The notes under the pieces are model-generated. The model was not told where the DNA came from. It did not search any database and was given only the letters and a program-made list of their open reading frames with translations. Shown here in pieces: positions 1 through 9,738 of a stretch of 64,000 nt of DNA. Position 1 is the stretch's first letter. Every line of letters starts with the position of its first letter. Position numbers and translations under genes: made by a program. Source of the stretch: Sphingomonas natans (GTDB lineage Bacteria > Pseudomonadota > Alphaproteobacteria > Sphingomonadales > Sphingomonadaceae); assembly GCF_030546695.1 (NCBI RefSeq), contig NZ_JAUOTP010000001.1:434001-498000 (forward strand). Direction: 5' to 3'.

Positions 1-761
1 GACGCGAGGCTGTCACGATAGGCCTCGCCTTCACGCGCCACCAGATGCGGGTGCGTCGCGCCGAGGATCACGTACAGCACGTCGGGATGGGCGGCGACGA
101 TCCGCGGAAGCGCGCGGATCATCGTCTCGATCCCCTTGTTCGGGGAAAGGAGGCCGAATGTCAGCAGAACGCGGTGACCGTCGAAGCCGAAAGCGGGCTT
201 CAGCGTCTGGGTAGGAAGAAACGGGCGGTCGGGCACGCCGTGCGGCACGATCGCGACCTGATCGCCGCCGATGCCGTGCACGGCCTGGAGGATCTCCACG
301 CCCTTTTCGGCCATGACGATCAGCTTGAATGCTCGGCGTGCCAGCGCCTCGATGACCGAGCGCTGCTCGGCATTGGGATTTTCAAGCACGGTGTGCAGCG
401 TCACGACGACCGGGGCATCGACACGATCGAGCAGCTTGAGCAGCAGCGCACCCGCGGGGCCGCCGAAGATACCATATTCGTGCTGGACGATGATGACGTC
501 CGCGCCGCTCTCGTTGATCCGGCGCGCCGCCTGGACATAATCGGCCAGCTCTTCCTGGGCGATCGAGCAGACGACTTCGGGCCCGTAGGCATGGGCGGAG
601 CCAGGATCGTCCATCGCATAGAGATCGACCGCAAGAGCGGGTTCGGCAGTGACGAGTGCCTCGCGAACGTCGCGTGTGAAGGTCGAGATTCCGCAAAGTC
701 GCGGCGGGCTGTTCCCGATCAGGGCGATACGCTTGACGGACACAGCCAACGGCTCCTGCAT
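1..761 (-). CDS. Glycosyltransferase family 4, N-terminal part (cut by window edge)
   Basis: Reading the minus strand from an ATG at 761 gives an open frame to the left edge (about 253 residues, no stop). The N-terminus is of the type RIALIGNSPPRLCGISTFTRD, the glycine-rich donor-loop entry of GT-B glycosyltransferases, followed by VIIVQHEYGIFGG, VVVTLHTVLENP and, near the edge, VLLTFGLLSPNKGIETMIRAL, which matches the start of the C-terminal nucleotide-sugar domain of GT4 enzymes. A GAGAGGG ribosome binding site lies 8 nt upstream of the ATG. The acceptor and donor sugars cannot be told from this part; an exopolysaccharide or surface-glycan role is a guess. The plus-strand frame over this gene is a shadow. 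Confidence 0.85.
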   Translation of the reverse strand, partial: MQEPLAVSVKRIALIGNSPPRLCGISTFTRDVREALVTAEPALAVDLYAMDDPGSAHAYGPEVVCSIAQEELADYVQAARRINESGADVIIVQHEYGIFGGPAGALLLKLLDRVDAPVVVTLHTVLENPNAEQRSVIEALARRAFKLIVMAEKGVEILQAVHGIGGDQVAIVPHGVPDRPFLPTQTLKPAFGFDGHRVLLTFGLLSPNKGIETMIRALPRIVAAHPDVLYVILGATHPHLVAREGEAYRDSLA

Positions 762-931
762 TATCAAAACCCTCTCCACGCATCGACCAGACGGGGCGTT
801 ACCATATGGCAAACGGCGGCCCCATCCTGAACCAATGTTCACAATGCTTAAGGCCGCGAAAAGTTGCGTGGGGGCCCTGCTGCAGCGCAGCGACAGCGCG
901 TTCCCAGCGCGTCGCCGGAACGAAATTGGCG

Positions 932-959
932 TTGACGCTTTAGCTTGCTCCGCTAAGGG
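932..959 (+). promoter_or_regulatory. Putative housekeeping promoter of the small lipoprotein gene
   Basis: TTGACG (932-937) and TAAGGG (954-959) are separated by 16 bp and lie about 55 bp upstream of the lipoprotein ATG at 1014. The -35 box is close to consensus, the -10 box only partly. Seen in sequence; promoter activity is inferred. Confidence 0.4.
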
Positions 960-1013
960 AACGCGTTGGGACGGCATTCGGGCCGGACCCAAAACAAAAT
1001 ATGGAGTGTCGGA

Positions 1014-1250
1014 ATGAAGAAGGTAGTCTTTGTTCTTGCCGCTGCCGGCCTGATGTCTCTGGCCGCTTGCAGCAAGCAGACGCCGGCTGAGAATTCGGTC
1101 GACGCGACTGCGAATGCGCTCGACAATGCCGGCGAGAATCTCGAAGACATGGCTGAGAACACTTCGAACGACATGGCGGCGGATGCGCTCGGCAACGCTG
1201 CCGAGAATGCGCATGACGCGGCTGATGCCGTCGAAGCCAACAAGTCGTAA
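1014..1250 (+). CDS. Small entericidin-like lipoprotein, hypothetical
   Basis: A 78-residue protein. The first 20 residues form a lipoprotein signal peptide (MKKVVFVLAAAGLMSLAAC) with a lipobox LAAC, so the mature protein would begin at Cys20 and be lipid anchored. The rest is acidic, Ala/Asn rich and repetitive (ANALDNAGENLEDMAENT, ADALGNAAENAHDAADAVE), which suggests an amphipathic helix. The ATG at 1014 follows a GGAGTG ribosome binding site; an in-frame start further upstream would bury the signal peptide. It is monocistronic, with a promoter-like sequence before it and a terminator hairpin after it. Similar small Ala/Asn-rich lipoproteins are common in sphingomonads, but no function can be assigned. 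Confidence 0.8.
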   Translation: MKKVVFVLAAAGLMSLAACSKQTPAENSVDATANALDNAGENLEDMAENTSNDMAADALGNAAENAHDAADAVEANKS

Positions 1251-1294
1251 TGTCGCGGGCGCGTTCCTGAAGGGCGCGCCGGTGTAGACGAAGG

Positions 1295-1323
1295 GCGGGC
1301 GTCCGGTAACGGGCGCCCGCTTT
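1295..1323 (+). terminator. Rho-independent terminator after the lipoprotein gene
   Basis: An 11-bp stem (GCGGGCGTCCG / CGGGCGCCCGC, one wobble pair) with a GTAA loop is followed by TTT. It lies 44 bp after the lipoprotein stop and 40 bp before cysS. Confidence 0.7.
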
Positions 1324-1362
1324 CGTTCGTGCTCAACTCATCTGGCAGGCCGCGAGCAGCAT

Positions 1363-2913
1363 TTGTCCATCTTTTCCGAACCTTCCGCGCCCGAGGCCAG
1401 CCACGGCGCGCCGCTCGTCCTGTTCAACAGCCTGACGCGCGCGACCGAAGAATTTAGGCCGATCGATCCCGCCATGGTGCGGCTCTACAGCTGCGGCCCC
1501 ACCGTCTATAATTTCGCGCATCTCGGCAATCTGCGCGCTTACGTCTTTACCGATACGCTGCGGCGAACGCTCAACTGGAAGGGTTGGGCGACGACGCACG
1601 TCATCAACATCACCGATGTCGGACACCTCACCTCGGATGCGGACGCGGGCGAGGACAAGATGGAGGCGGCGGCGCAGGCGCAGTCGCGCTCGATCTGGGA
1701 CGTTGCAGCTTTCTACACCGACGCCTTCAAGGCGGATCTGAGCGCGCTCAACGTCATGAGCCCGAGCCTGTGGTCAGTTGCGACCGATCACATCCAGGAC
1801 ATGATCGCCTTCGCGACTGCGTTGGAGGCGCGCGGGAGTACCTATCGGCTCGACGGCGGCCTCTATTTCGATACGACGACTGTTCCCGATTACGGGCGTT
1901 TGGCCGGATCTCGACCCGACGAGACGATCGGCCGCATCGCCGACGTCGAGGGCAAACGGCACCCGGCCGATTTCGCGATCTGGCGGAGTTCACCCCCCGG
2001 CGTCGTCCGCCAGATGGAATGGCAATCGCCATGGGGGCCGGGTGCACCCGGCTGGCATCTCGAATGCTCGGTGATGAGCCTCAAATATCTGGGTGCGCAG
2101 TTCGACATCCATACGGGCGGAATCGACCATCGCGAGATCCACCATTGCAACGAGATCGCGCAGAATCAGGCCTATAACGATTCGGCCGCGACCGGCGCCA
2201 ATCTGTGGCTGCACAACAATTTCCTGGTCGATCGCGACGGCAAGATGTCGAAGAGCAAAGGCGGTTTCGCGACGCTTTCCGGACTTCAGGATCGCGGCGT
2301 GCATCCCCTCGCCTATCGGCTGCTCTGCCTGTCCTCGCACTATCGCTCCGAGCTCGAATTCTCGACCGATGCGCTCGCTGCCGCGCTCGTTCGGCTGAAA
2401 CGGCTGGTGCTCGCCATTGGCCAGTTGAAGGACAAGGCCGGTCCTCTCCCCTGGCTCCTGCCGGCGCTCGAAATGACGGCGACGCGCGGCGCCAGCCTCG
2501 CTTTCCAGCGGGCAACGATCGAGGCGCCGCTCGGCGACAAAGCGCGCGCGCTCGTCGAAGCGTTCGACGCGGCGTTGTCCGCCGATCTGATGACGCCGCA
2601 GGCGCTGCCGCTGCTCGACGAGGCCCTGACTATGAAAAGCCTCGATGCGGAGGAACGCCTTCGGATTGCGGCGAGCTTCGACATGGCACTCGGCCTCAAT
2701 CTGATGACGGTCGACCGCCGCGCGCTGGCCCCGCGACCCGCGGCGGCGATTTTGACCGCCGAGCAGGTGGAAGCCGTGCTCGACAGACGTCGCACCGCTC
2801 GGGAGACCAAGGATTATGGGACCTCGGACGCACTACGCGACGAACTCGTCGCCGGGGGCGTGGACGTCATGGACGGCGACGCGCTCCGTTGGGAATGGCG
2901 CCCGCTGCTCTGA
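1363..2913 (+). CDS. cysS: Cysteinyl-tRNA synthetase
   Basis: Charges tRNA-Cys with cysteine in the cytoplasm; a class I aminoacyl-tRNA synthetase. The HIGH-like signature appears as AHLGN (residues 52-56), the KMSKS loop as KMSKS at about 294-298. Zinc-ligand cysteines are visible in YSCGPTVYN (Cys44), LECSVMS and HHCNE. At 516 residues it is about 50 longer than the E. coli enzyme, mostly from an N-terminal extension and an extended C-terminal anticodon-binding region. The start is a TTG at 1363; the first in-frame ATG (Met38, PAMVRLYSCG) would remove conserved sequence before the zinc cysteine. It ends about 100 bp before a bidirectional terminator. Confidence 0.95.
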   Translation: MSIFSEPSAPEASHGAPLVLFNSLTRATEEFRPIDPAMVRLYSCGPTVYNFAHLGNLRAYVFTDTLRRTLNWKGWATTHVINITDVGHLTSDADAGEDKMEAAAQAQSRSIWDVAAFYTDAFKADLSALNVMSPSLWSVATDHIQDMIAFATALEARGSTYRLDGGLYFDTTTVPDYGRLAGSRPDETIGRIADVEGKRHPADFAIWRSSPPGVVRQMEWQSPWGPGAPGWHLECSVMSLKYLGAQFDIHTGGIDHREIHHCNEIAQNQAYNDSAATGANLWLHNNFLVDRDGKMSKSKGGFATLSGLQDRGVHPLAYRLLCLSSHYRSELEFSTDALAAALVRLKRLVLAIGQLKDKAGPLPWLLPALEMTATRGASLAFQRATIEAPLGDKARALVEAFDAALSADLMTPQALPLLDEALTMKSLDAEERLRIAASFDMALGLNLMTVDRRALAPRPAAAILTAEQVEAVLDRRRTARETKDYGTSDALRDELVAGGVDVMDGDALRWEWRPLL

Positions 2914-3020
2914 ACGGATGGGTATACTCTGATCGGCTGCGCGTGCTCTGATCGGCTGCGCACGGCCAAGATCTCGCCCGTCGATAGCGAACTACCAAAA
3001 AAATTGCCGGAAAACAGAAA

Positions 3021-3050
3021 AGCCGCCCGGCACGAACCGGGCGGCTTTTA
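3021..3050. terminator. Bidirectional terminator between cysS and a PEP-CTERM gene
   Basis: A perfect 10-bp stem (AGCCGCCCGG / CCGGGCGGCT) with loop CACGAA. It is followed by TTTA on the plus strand and preceded by an A-rich stretch, which reads as a T-rich tail on the minus strand. It can therefore end both cysS and the convergent gene at 3077-3739. Confidence 0.85.
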
Positions 3051-3076
3051 TTCGATCAATGCCTTTACGGCAGATT

Positions 3077-3739
3077 TCAGGAAAAGCTGACGCTCATGGC
3101 AGGCCGGCGGCGACGCATCGTCGCCCCAAGCAACCCGAACCCCCCGACCATCATCGCCCACGAAGCCGGCTCCGGCACCGGCGAACCGGAGAAGGTGCCC
3201 GACACCGAAGCCCTGAAGCCGGCGAGCGTGCCATTCTCGATGTGCAGATCCGGCGTCACGTCCGAGAAGGACAGCGAAAGCCCCAGCGGCGAAGCAAGGC
3301 TCGTGATCACGGCCGAAGTGAAGGCGAAAGACGCCGTCGACCCCGATGAGAGCTGGGCGGTCGTCGTATTGCCCCACAGCATCGCGATATTGTTGAACGA
3401 GCCCGACAGCAGGTTCGTCCCCGACAGGCCGAGCCCCGTATTGATCGTGAACGTCCCGCTGAAATTCTGGCCGACCTGTCCGAAGCCGCTGCTCGCGAGG
3501 CCCGAGCTGAGCGCCGAGAGCGAGAAATAGGCTGGCTGCGCGCTGCCGTTCTGGAGCAAGGTGACGCCGACAGCCAGATCGGTGGTGTTGATCGCCGTCG
3601 ATGTCGCCGTTGGGTTCGTCGCCGTGACGGTGCCGCCGCTACCGCCGAACTGCAGGATGGTGACCGCCGAGGCAGGCGCCGCCGCGATTCCGGCGACGAG
3701 CGCCAGACCAGTTGAAATCTTCAGCAGTTCCCTGACCAT
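3077..3739 (-). CDS. PEP-CTERM (PEPxxWAMM) sorting-domain secreted protein
   Basis: A 220-residue exported protein. Residues 1-25 form a Sec signal peptide (ALVAGIAAAPASA cleavage region). The middle part is Gly/Ser/Thr rich and predicted mostly beta, with no recognised enzymatic motif. The C-terminus holds VPEPASWAMMVGGFG, a short hydrophobic segment, then a basic MRRRR tail: the PEP-CTERM anchor that is processed by exosortase. The tail is followed by about 10 extra residues. A GGGGG ribosome binding site precedes the ATG at 3739. Surface or matrix localisation follows from the family; the actual function is unknown. Confidence 0.85.
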   Translation of the reverse strand: MVRELLKISTGLALVAGIAAAPASAVTILQFGGSGGTVTATNPTATSTAINTTDLAVGVTLLQNGSAQPAYFSLSALSSGLASSGFGQVGQNFSGTFTINTGLGLSGTNLLSGSFNNIAMLWGNTTTAQLSSGSTASFAFTSAVITSLASPLGLSLSFSDVTPDLHIENGTLAGFRASVSGTFSGSPVPEPASWAMMVGGFGLLGATMRRRRPAMSVSFS

Positions 3740-4157
3740 GATCCAACCCCCTTCAACTACGAGCTACAAACAAACAGCCTGAGATCGCACCCGGATGGCC
3801 GATCTGCTTCATGCGGAAACGTTAGCACCGGCCTTACGAAACGTAAAGACGTATGAACATCTGTCAACCTTCTGGCCGTGATGCGGAGAAATTTCCGCAA
3901 CTCCAAAGGGTTACAAAGTGATAACAGCGCATTTCGTTCGAGGGGACGCAGAAAAAAGCTATAATTCGACCGTCCAAGAATCGAGATCTGTCCATTTCGG
4001 AAGCACTTGATGAGCGCCAACGCCGGCGGATTCCGAATCGAAGTGCATCGTCGGCAGGCGCGAATCGCTCAACTGCAACGCAGCGAGCGCGACTGCCGAC
4101 TAGCCCGGCAGCCGCGCTCGCTATTCTTCACGACCATCGATCTCGATCCGCGCGACC
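3740..4157. other. Gene-free stretch upstream of PEP-CTERM gene and downstream of gcvPB
   Basis: No frame in these 418 bp looks coding. The right part holds the 4082-4122 hairpin; the left part must carry the promoter of the minus-strand PEP-CTERM gene, but no convincing -35/-10 pair stands out. Base composition is slightly more AT-rich than the neighbours. Confidence 0.6.
4082..4122 (-). terminator. Strong hairpin at the end of the gcv operon
   Basis: A 17-bp stem (arms 4082-4098 and 4106-4122, one A-C mismatch) with a 7-nt loop lies 36 bp beyond the gcvPB stop. No T-run follows on either strand, so it may act as a stabilising 3-prime hairpin or a terminator of low U content. Confidence 0.55.
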
Positions 4158-5723
4158 TTACTCCGCGGGCGTTGCGTCCCGCCACGTCAGGATCGGCTTG
4201 CGGGCGGCCGCGGTTTCATCCAGCCGGCGACGCGGTGCGTAGAAAGGTGCCGCCTTCAGGCTCAGATCCCCCGCCCGCGCACGTTCCGCCACCGAGCGCA
4301 GCGCACCGATGAACTGGTCGAGCGAGGCCTTGCTCTCGGTCTCGGTCGGCTCGATCAGCATTGCGCCGTGCACGACCAGCGGGAAATACATGGTCATCGG
4401 ATGGAAGCCTTCGTCGATCAGCCCCTTGGCGATATCCATCGTCGAAAGGCCTTCGGCCAGTCCCTCGTCCGAGAAGAGCGCCTCGTGCATGCACGGCCCG
4501 CTCTCGCCGAACGGCGCGTCCAGCACGTCCTCGAGCTGGCGGAGGATATAGTTGGCGTTGAGCACCGCATCCTCCGCAACCTGGCGAAGGCCATCGGCGC
4601 CGTGGCTCATCATGTATGAGGCCGCGCGCGTGAACATGCCCATCTGGCCGTGGAAGGCGGCCATGCGACCAAAGCTGCGCGAGTGATCCTCGTCCGCCGT
4701 CTCTTCCTCGACGAGGATGTAGGTGTCGCCCGTCTTCTCGACGAATGGCAGGGGCGCGAACGGTGAAAGCGCGGCCGAGAAGACCACCGGCCCCGCACCC
4801 GGGCCGCCGCCGCCATGCGGCGTCGAGAAGGTCTTGTGCAGGTTGATGTGCATGGCATCGATGCCGAGATCGCCCGGACGGACGCGCCCGACGATCGCAT
4901 TGAAATTCGCACCGTCGCAATAGACGAGCGCACCCGCGGCATGGACCGCCTCGCAGATCTCGACCATCTCGCGCTCGAACAGTCCGCACGTATTCGGATT
5001 AGTGATCATCACCGCGGCGACGTCGGGTGCGAGCCGGCCTTCGAGCGCCGCGCGATCGACGCGCCCCGCCTTCGTCGCGGGGATCGTCTCGACAGAATAG
5101 CCGCAAAACGCCGCCGTCGCCGGATTGGTGCCGTGCGCGCTCTCGGGCACCAGCACGACCTTGCGCGCATCGCCACGCGCTTCGAGCGCGGAGCGGATCG
5201 CGAGCAAGCCGCACAATTCGCCGTGCGCGCCGGCCTTGGGGCTCATCGCCACGGAGTTCATGCCGGTCAGCTTGATCAGCCACTGTCCGAGGACGTGGAT
5301 CAGCTCATAGGCGCCCTGCACCGTCTCGGCCGGCTGCAGCGGGTGCACGTCGGCAAATCCGGGAAGCCGCGCCATCCGCTCGTTCAGGCGCGGATTGTGC
5401 TTCATCGTGCACGAGCCGAGCGGAAACAGGCCGAGGTCGATCGCGTAATTCTGGCGGCTCAGGCGCGTGTAATGGCGCACCGTCTCCGGCTCCGACAGTC
5501 CGGGCAGGCCGATCGGTGCACTGCGCTCCAGTCCGCCGAGCCGCGACGCGACTTCGGGCACATCGTCGAAATCGACGCCGCAGCTCTTGCTGTCGCCGAT
5601 TTCGAAGATCAATTTCTCTTCCAGCATCAGCGCGCGATTGCCGGTGAAGGTGCCGCCGCCCTCATTTTCGTCATTGGCCGCCAGTGCGCGCTCGGGGCGC
5701 CAGCCGCTCGGGTTGATCGTCAT
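4158..5723 (-). CDS. gcvPB: Glycine dehydrogenase (decarboxylating) subunit 2 (P-protein, C-terminal half)
   Basis: One half of the split P-protein of the glycine cleavage system, which decarboxylates glycine on PLP and passes the aminomethyl group to lipoyl-GcvH. The PLP lysine is seen in [15 protein letters not shown] (Lys297), with NTCGLFE and [10 protein letters not shown] upstream as expected. Length 521 residues is normal for the split type. The start ATG overlaps the gcvPA stop by 4 bp (ATGA), so the two halves are translationally coupled. Last gene of the riboswitch-controlled operon gcvT-gcvH-gcvPA-gcvPB. Confidence 0.96.
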   Translation of the reverse strand: MTINPSGWRPERALAANDENEGGGTFTGNRALMLEEKLIFEIGDSKSCGVDFDDVPEVASRLGGLERSAPIGLPGLSEPETVRHYTRLSRQNYAIDLGLFPLGSCTMKHNPRLNERMARLPGFADVHPLQPAETVQGAYELIHVLGQWLIKLTGMNSVAMSPKAGAHGELCGLLAIRSALEARGDARKVVLVPESAHGTNPATAAFCGYSVETIPATKAGRVDRAALEGRLAPDVAAVMITNPNTCGLFEREMVEICEAVHAAGALVYCDGANFNAIVGRVRPGDLGIDAMHINLHKTFSTPHGGGGPGAGPVVFSAALSPFAPLPFVEKTGDTYILVEEETADEDHSRSFGRMAAFHGQMGMFTRAASYMMSHGADGLRQVAEDAVLNANYILRQLEDVLDAPFGESGPCMHEALFSDEGLAEGLSTMDIAKGLIDEGFHPMTMYFPLVVHGAMLIEPTETESKASLDQFIGALRSVAERARAGDLSLKAAPFYAPRRRLDETAAARKPILTWRDATPAE

Positions 5724-7087
5724 GCCAGCGCCTCCTCAAGAGCGCTCGCAAGCTGCTCCACGTCCTCTTCGCTCGTCGTCTCGGTCACCGCGACGACGAG
5801 CCCGTTCGCCAGCCCCTCCAGCTTCGGGTAAAGGCGCCCGAGCGCTACGCCGCCCAGGATGCCGCGCGCCGCAAGCGTCTTCACCACCGGCCGCGCTTCC
5901 TTCGACAGTCGCAGCGTGAATTCGTTGAAGAAGGCGCCGTTGACCAGTTCGACGCCGGGCACCTGCGCCAGCCGCTCGGCCGCGAGCACCGCGCGCGCAT
6001 GGTTGACGCTGGCGAGCTTGCGCAGGCCCGCTTCCCCCAGCAGGCTCATGTGAACCGTGAACGCCAGCGCGCAAAGTCCTGCATTCGTGCAGATATTGCT
6101 CGTGGCCTTCTCGCGTCGGATATGCTGTTCACGCGTGGACAGCGTCAGCACATAGCCGCGCTGCCCAGCCGCATCGACCGTCTCGCCGCACAGACGCCCC
6201 GGCATCTGCCGGACATGCTTCTCGTTGCAGGCGAACAGACCGACATAAGGGCCGCCGAAATTCAGGCCGACGCCGATCGACTGGCCTTCGCCGACGACGA
6301 TGTCCGCGCCCATCTCACCCGGGCTCTTGATCGCGCCGAGCGCGACCGGCTCGGTGACGACCGCGACGAGCAATGCACCCTTCGCATGACACGCATCGGC
6401 CAGCTCGGACAGATCGGCGACATGGCCGAAGATATTCGGATTCTGGACCACGACGCAGCTCGTCTCGCCGTCGATCGCCGCGAGCAGACGCGCCATGTCG
6501 TCGCCGGGGGCGCCGTCCGTCAGCACGGGATCGGCGGTAACGAGCGTGTCGCCCGTGAACTTGGCCATCGTATCGCAGAGCGACACATAATGCGGGTGCA
6601 GCCCGGCCGACAGCACGGCCTTTGACCGCCTGGTGATCCTCCGCGCCATTCCGATGGCTTCCCAGCACGCGGTCGAGCCATCGTACATCGAGGCATTGGC
6701 GACATCGCAACCGTAAAGGCGCGCAACCTGACTCTGGAACTCGAACAGAACCTGCAGCGTGCCCTGCGCGATTTCGGGCTGATAGGGCGTGTAGCTCGTC
6801 AGGAACTCGCCGCGCTGGATGATGTGGTCAACGCTCGCCGGAATATGGTGCCGGTAGGCGCCGCAACCGATGAAGAAGGGCACCTCGCCGGCAACCAGAT
6901 TCTTGGAAGCGAGTGCCTTCAGCTGCCGCTCGACCGAAAGTTCGGAGGCGTGAAGCGGAAGATCCTCGATCACGCCGGAAAGGCGCGCGGCCTCCGGCAC
7001 GTCGGTGAACAGGGCATCGATCGAGGGAGCACCGATCGAGGCCAGCATTGAGGTCCGGTCGGTATCGGACAACGGCAGGTAACGCAT
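5720..7087 (-). CDS. gcvPA: Glycine dehydrogenase (decarboxylating) subunit 1 (P-protein, N-terminal half)
   Basis: A 455-residue N-terminal half of glycine decarboxylase. It begins [19 protein letters not shown] and carries typical segments such as [24 protein letters not shown] and [13 protein letters not shown]. It lacks the PLP lysine, which is on the gcvPB product; together they form the alpha2beta2 P-protein. It starts 12 bp after the gcvH stop with an AAGGAG-type ribosome binding site and overlaps gcvPB by 4 bp. Confidence 0.96.
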   Translation of the reverse strand: MRYLPLSDTDRTSMLASIGAPSIDALFTDVPEAARLSGVIEDLPLHASELSVERQLKALASKNLVAGEVPFFIGCGAYRHHIPASVDHIIQRGEFLTSYTPYQPEIAQGTLQVLFEFQSQVARLYGCDVANASMYDGSTACWEAIGMARRITRRSKAVLSAGLHPHYVSLCDTMAKFTGDTLVTADPVLTDGAPGDDMARLLAAIDGETSCVVVQNPNIFGHVADLSELADACHAKGALLVAVVTEPVALGAIKSPGEMGADIVVGEGQSIGVGLNFGGPYVGLFACNEKHVRQMPGRLCGETVDAAGQRGYVLTLSTREQHIRREKATSNICTNAGLCALAFTVHMSLLGEAGLRKLASVNHARAVLAAERLAQVPGVELVNGAFFNEFTLRLSKEARPVVKTLAARGILGGVALGRLYPKLEGLANGLVVAVTETTSEEDVEQLASALEEALA

Positions 7088-7099
7088 GCCCGAAACTCC

Positions 7100-7471
7100 T
7101 TAGAGGCTGTCCACGAACGCTTTGTAGGCGGTGTCGTCCATCAGCCCTTCGAGTTCCGCCGGATCGGACAGCGTCAGCTTGAAGAACCAGCCTTCGGTCT
7201 CGGGCGCGGTGTTGGCGAGCGCGGGATCGCCTTCCAGCGCGGCATTGCCTTCGACCACTTCGCCGGAGACGGGCGCATAGATGTCGGACGCGGCCTTGAC
7301 CGATTCCACGACCGCCGCTTCCTTGCCCTTGGCGACGGTCGTGCCGGCGCCTGGAACCTCGACGAACACGATGTCGCCGAGCTGCGCCTGCGCATAATCC
7401 GTGATGCCGACTGTGGCGACGTCGCCTTCCACCGCGATCCATTCGTGTTCACGCGTGTAGTAGGTCGTCAT
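7100..7471 (-). CDS. gcvH: Glycine cleavage system H protein
   Basis: The lipoyl carrier of the glycine cleavage complex (123 residues). The lipoylated lysine lies in [16 protein letters not shown] (Lys59 counted from the chosen start). The ATG at 7471 shares one base with the gcvT stop (TGATG) and has GGAG 7 nt upstream; a GTG one codon earlier is less well placed. Shuttles the aminomethyl group between the P- and T-proteins and is re-oxidised by dihydrolipoamide dehydrogenase, which is not encoded here. Confidence 0.96.
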   Translation of the reverse strand: MTTYYTREHEWIAVEGDVATVGITDYAQAQLGDIVFVEVPGAGTTVAKGKEAAVVESVKAASDIYAPVSGEVVEGNAALEGDPALANTAPETEGWFFKLTLSDPAELEGLMDDTAYKAFVDSL

Positions 7472-8619
7472 CACTTGGCTCCCTTGCGGACGTAATTCTG
7501 TGATACAAATGGCATGGCCGACACGGTCGCGGCGAGGCGCTTGCCGCGCACGTCCACCTCGAGCGCGGTCCCCAGAGCAGCGCGGTCCGTGCTGACATAG
7601 CCCATTGCGATCGGCACCTGCAGGCTGGGCGAGAATCCGCCCGAAGTGATCGTACCAACGGCGACGTCGCCGTCATAGATGGTAGCGCCCTCGCGTGCAG
7701 GCTGGCGACCTTCGATCGTCAGGCCGATCCGCTTGGCAGGCGGTCCGTCTTTAAAGAAGCCGATCGTCTGCTCGGCGCCGGGAAAGCCGCCTTCCGCGCG
7801 CCGACGCTTCGGCACGGCAAAGCCCAGTGCCGCCGTGGCGGGATCGATCTTCTCGTCCAGATCATGGCCATAGAGCGGAAGACCGGCCTCGAGCCGCAGG
7901 GAATCGCGCGCGCCGAGGCCGATCGGCTTGACCTCCGGCAAGGCGAGCAACGCCGCCGCAACGGCTTCGGCGTCCGCGGCAGGAATCGAGATCTCGTATC
8001 CGTCTTCGCCGGTATAGCCCGACCGGCTGACCCAGGCCGAGACGCCGGCGATCGTGAACGCGCCCGCTTCCATGAAGAACAGATCGGCGACACCGGGCGC
8101 CAGCCGCGCCAGCGCATCGACAGCCTTGGGGCCTTGCAGCGCCAGCAGCGCCTGATCGCCATGATGATTGAGCGTCAGACCTTCCGGCAACTGCTCGTGC
8201 AGATAGGCGATATCGTCCCATTTGGTGGCGCCGTTGACGACGATGTAGAAGTCGCCCGCCGCTTCGTCGAACGCGTTGGCTGCGGGTAGGCGCGTCACCA
8301 TGAGATCGTCGAGGATACCGCCGGTTTCGCCCAGAAGCAGCGAGTAGCGCATCTTGCCCTCGCCGAGCCCCTTGATATCGCCGGGCAGGATCGTTTCCAG
8401 CGCCGCATCGGCGCCTTCTCCGGCGAGCGTGAGCTGGCCCATATGGCTGACATCGAACAGCCCGGCATTTTCACGCGTCCAGAGATGTTCGGCGATGATG
8501 CCGTCATATTGGATCGGCATGTGGTAGCCGGCAAAAGCGACCATGCGGCCGCCTTGGGCCCGGTGCCATGAATCGAGAGGCAGCGTCTCGATCGTCTCAG
8601 GTACGTCTTCATCACTCAT
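7471..8619 (-). CDS. gcvT: Glycine cleavage system aminomethyltransferase (T-protein)
   Basis: Transfers the methylene group from aminomethyl-lipoyl-GcvH to tetrahydrofolate and releases ammonia. Residues such as [20 protein letters not shown] and [13 protein letters not shown] are standard for the folate-binding barrel, and the C-terminal beta-barrel ends in [12 protein letters not shown]. The ATG at 8619 (382 residues) has GGAG 8 nt upstream. An in-frame start at 8697 is rejected because it falls inside the second glycine aptamer. First gene of the gcv operon. Confidence 0.95.
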   Translation of the reverse strand: MSDEDVPETIETLPLDSWHRAQGGRMVAFAGYHMPIQYDGIIAEHLWTRENAGLFDVSHMGQLTLAGEGADAALETILPGDIKGLGEGKMRYSLLLGETGGILDDLMVTRLPAANAFDEAAGDFYIVVNGATKWDDIAYLHEQLPEGLTLNHHGDQALLALQGPKAVDALARLAPGVADLFFMEAGAFTIAGVSAWVSRSGYTGEDGYEISIPAADAEAVAAALLALPEVKPIGLGARDSLRLEAGLPLYGHDLDEKIDPATAALGFAVPKRRRAEGGFPGAEQTIGFFKDGPPAKRIGLTIEGRQPAREGATIYDGDVAVGTITSGGFSPSLQVPIAMGYVSTDRAALGTALEVDVRGKRLAATVSAMPFVSQNYVRKGAK

Positions 8620-8683
8620 GCGCGAACTCCGTGGCCGAACGTGCAAGGGTCCGCAATGGCCGGAAACCGTCCCAAAACCCCCT

Positions 8684-8880
8684 GCCCCCTCTGTCACGAA
8701 ACCTGAGAGTTTTCACGAGCCGCGCATGGCCCGCTTACCCCTTCGGTGGGCCGCCGCGAAACCGCGCCGACCGCTTTCCAGAGTGTCTTAGCGAACGCGC
8801 GGTCCTTGATACCTGAGAGTTTCCGGGGCGGTTGCTCCTTCGGCGATCGGGCCACCGGCCCGGTCTTCTCCCGCGCGTCC
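8684..8880 (-). promoter_or_regulatory. Tandem glycine riboswitch upstream of gcvT
   Basis: On the minus strand two copies of the diagnostic ACTCTCAGG core occur about 105 nt apart, each preceded by a GAAGG-type bulge: CGCCGAAGGAGCAACCGCC ending in AAACTCTCAGGTATC (aptamer 1, about 8777-8880) and CACCGAAGGGGTAAGCGG ending in AAACTCTCAGGTTTC (aptamer 2, about 8684-8776). The linker is short, as in cooperative tandem glycine riboswitches. About 65 nt of G/C-rich sequence separates it from the gcvT ATG and would hold the expression platform; gcv riboswitches normally switch expression on when glycine is abundant. A TTGACT at 8934-8939 (minus strand) could be the -35 box. Outer boundaries are approximate. 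Confidence 0.93.
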
Positions 8881-8984
8881 GTCCACCGGATGACCGGCAG
8901 CGACAAATCAGGGATGCCGCTCCGCCACGATGAAGTCAATCGGGCGTTGGAAATTCAATCGATTATCGATGAATCCCGCACGGA

Positions 8985-9647
8985 TCAGCGAGTCGCGTTG
9001 TAAGCTAGTTGGGATTGCGTCAGCTGGAACCCTATCACGAGCTCGAAACTGGCTTTGCTCACCGCGGCGCGGGTCCTAGGGTCGGCCATCGGATCGATCG
9101 AGGCGTCGGCATCGGTCGCCTTCCGCTTGCGGTTGAGCTGCGTCGAGATGTTATCGGGCAGCGAGGCCGCGGCGCGATTGACCTCCGCGGCGGCGGCGGC
9201 GCGTCCCTGCCCGGTCAACTTGCCGTCGTCGAAATGCACCTGGACCTGGCCGAGCTGCTTGGAGACGATCGTGGTTCCGCTGCGCATGACCGTCGCGAAA
9301 TAGGGCAAGGTAATGTCACGGGCTCCGGATGCGCTGGCGCGGCGCGCGACGACGTCGAACGTGACGTTTGCCTTCACCGGCGATCCGGTCTGATCGCAGG
9401 CGCTTTGCAGGTTGGTGATCGTGGCCACCACATCCAGCGCCCGCGCGTCGCGGCTCTCCACTGGACTGAACAGCGAGACGTCCCCGGTATAAGCGGCGAC
9501 GGCGACGGCCGGGCAGACCGATCGCGTGATCTTCATGCCGCCCGTCTCATCCAGCTGGTTCTTGCCGGCGCAACCGGCGAGCATGGAGACGGCGACCAGG
9601 GCCAGGGCTGAGCGGGAAAGCGTCACGCGGTTCTTCCTCTTGACCAT
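8985..9647 (-). CDS. Putative lipoprotein, hypothetical
   Basis: A 220-residue protein with a basic N-terminus, a hydrophobic stretch and a lipobox (VSMLAGC), so probably lipid anchored in the envelope. The remainder contains VCPAVAVAAYTGDVSLF, a central beta-rich segment (VKANVTFDVVARRA, LPYFATVMRSG) and a C-terminal helix ending QLTQSQLAYNATR. No known catalytic motif was recognised. The ATG at 9647 has GAGG 8 nt upstream; the long in-frame extension to 10025 overlaps ispH on the other strand and is not believed. Divergent from ispH, sharing a 91-bp intergenic region. Confidence 0.8.
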   Translation of the reverse strand: MVKRKNRVTLSRSALALVAVSMLAGCAGKNQLDETGGMKITRSVCPAVAVAAYTGDVSLFSPVESRDARALDVVATITNLQSACDQTGSPVKANVTFDVVARRASASGARDITLPYFATVMRSGTTIVSKQLGQVQVHFDDGKLTGQGRAAAAAEVNRAAASLPDNISTQLNRKRKATDADASIDPMADPRTRAAVSKASFELVIGFQLTQSQLAYNATR

Positions 9648-9738
9648 GTGCCGGCCTCTATGAAGAGTTCCGGAAGACAGGCAGCGGCTCATAGGAAGCG
9701 CCTTCCTTGGAGGCAAGCAACCGCGTAAGGGCTTTGCG

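Noticed and set aside
45-830. Plus-strand frame of 261 codons at the left edge
   Set aside because: The minus strand in another frame encodes a clear glycosyltransferase from 761 to the edge.
2927-2961. Direct repeat CTCTGATCGGCTGCGC, two copies 19 bp apart
   Set aside because: A small tandem duplication in the cysS downstream region; no sign of iteron, operator or mobile element.
8620-8697. N-terminal extension of gcvT from 8697
   Set aside because: It lies in the second glycine aptamer and expression platform; the ATG at 8619 has a good ribosome binding site and gives the normal family N-terminus.
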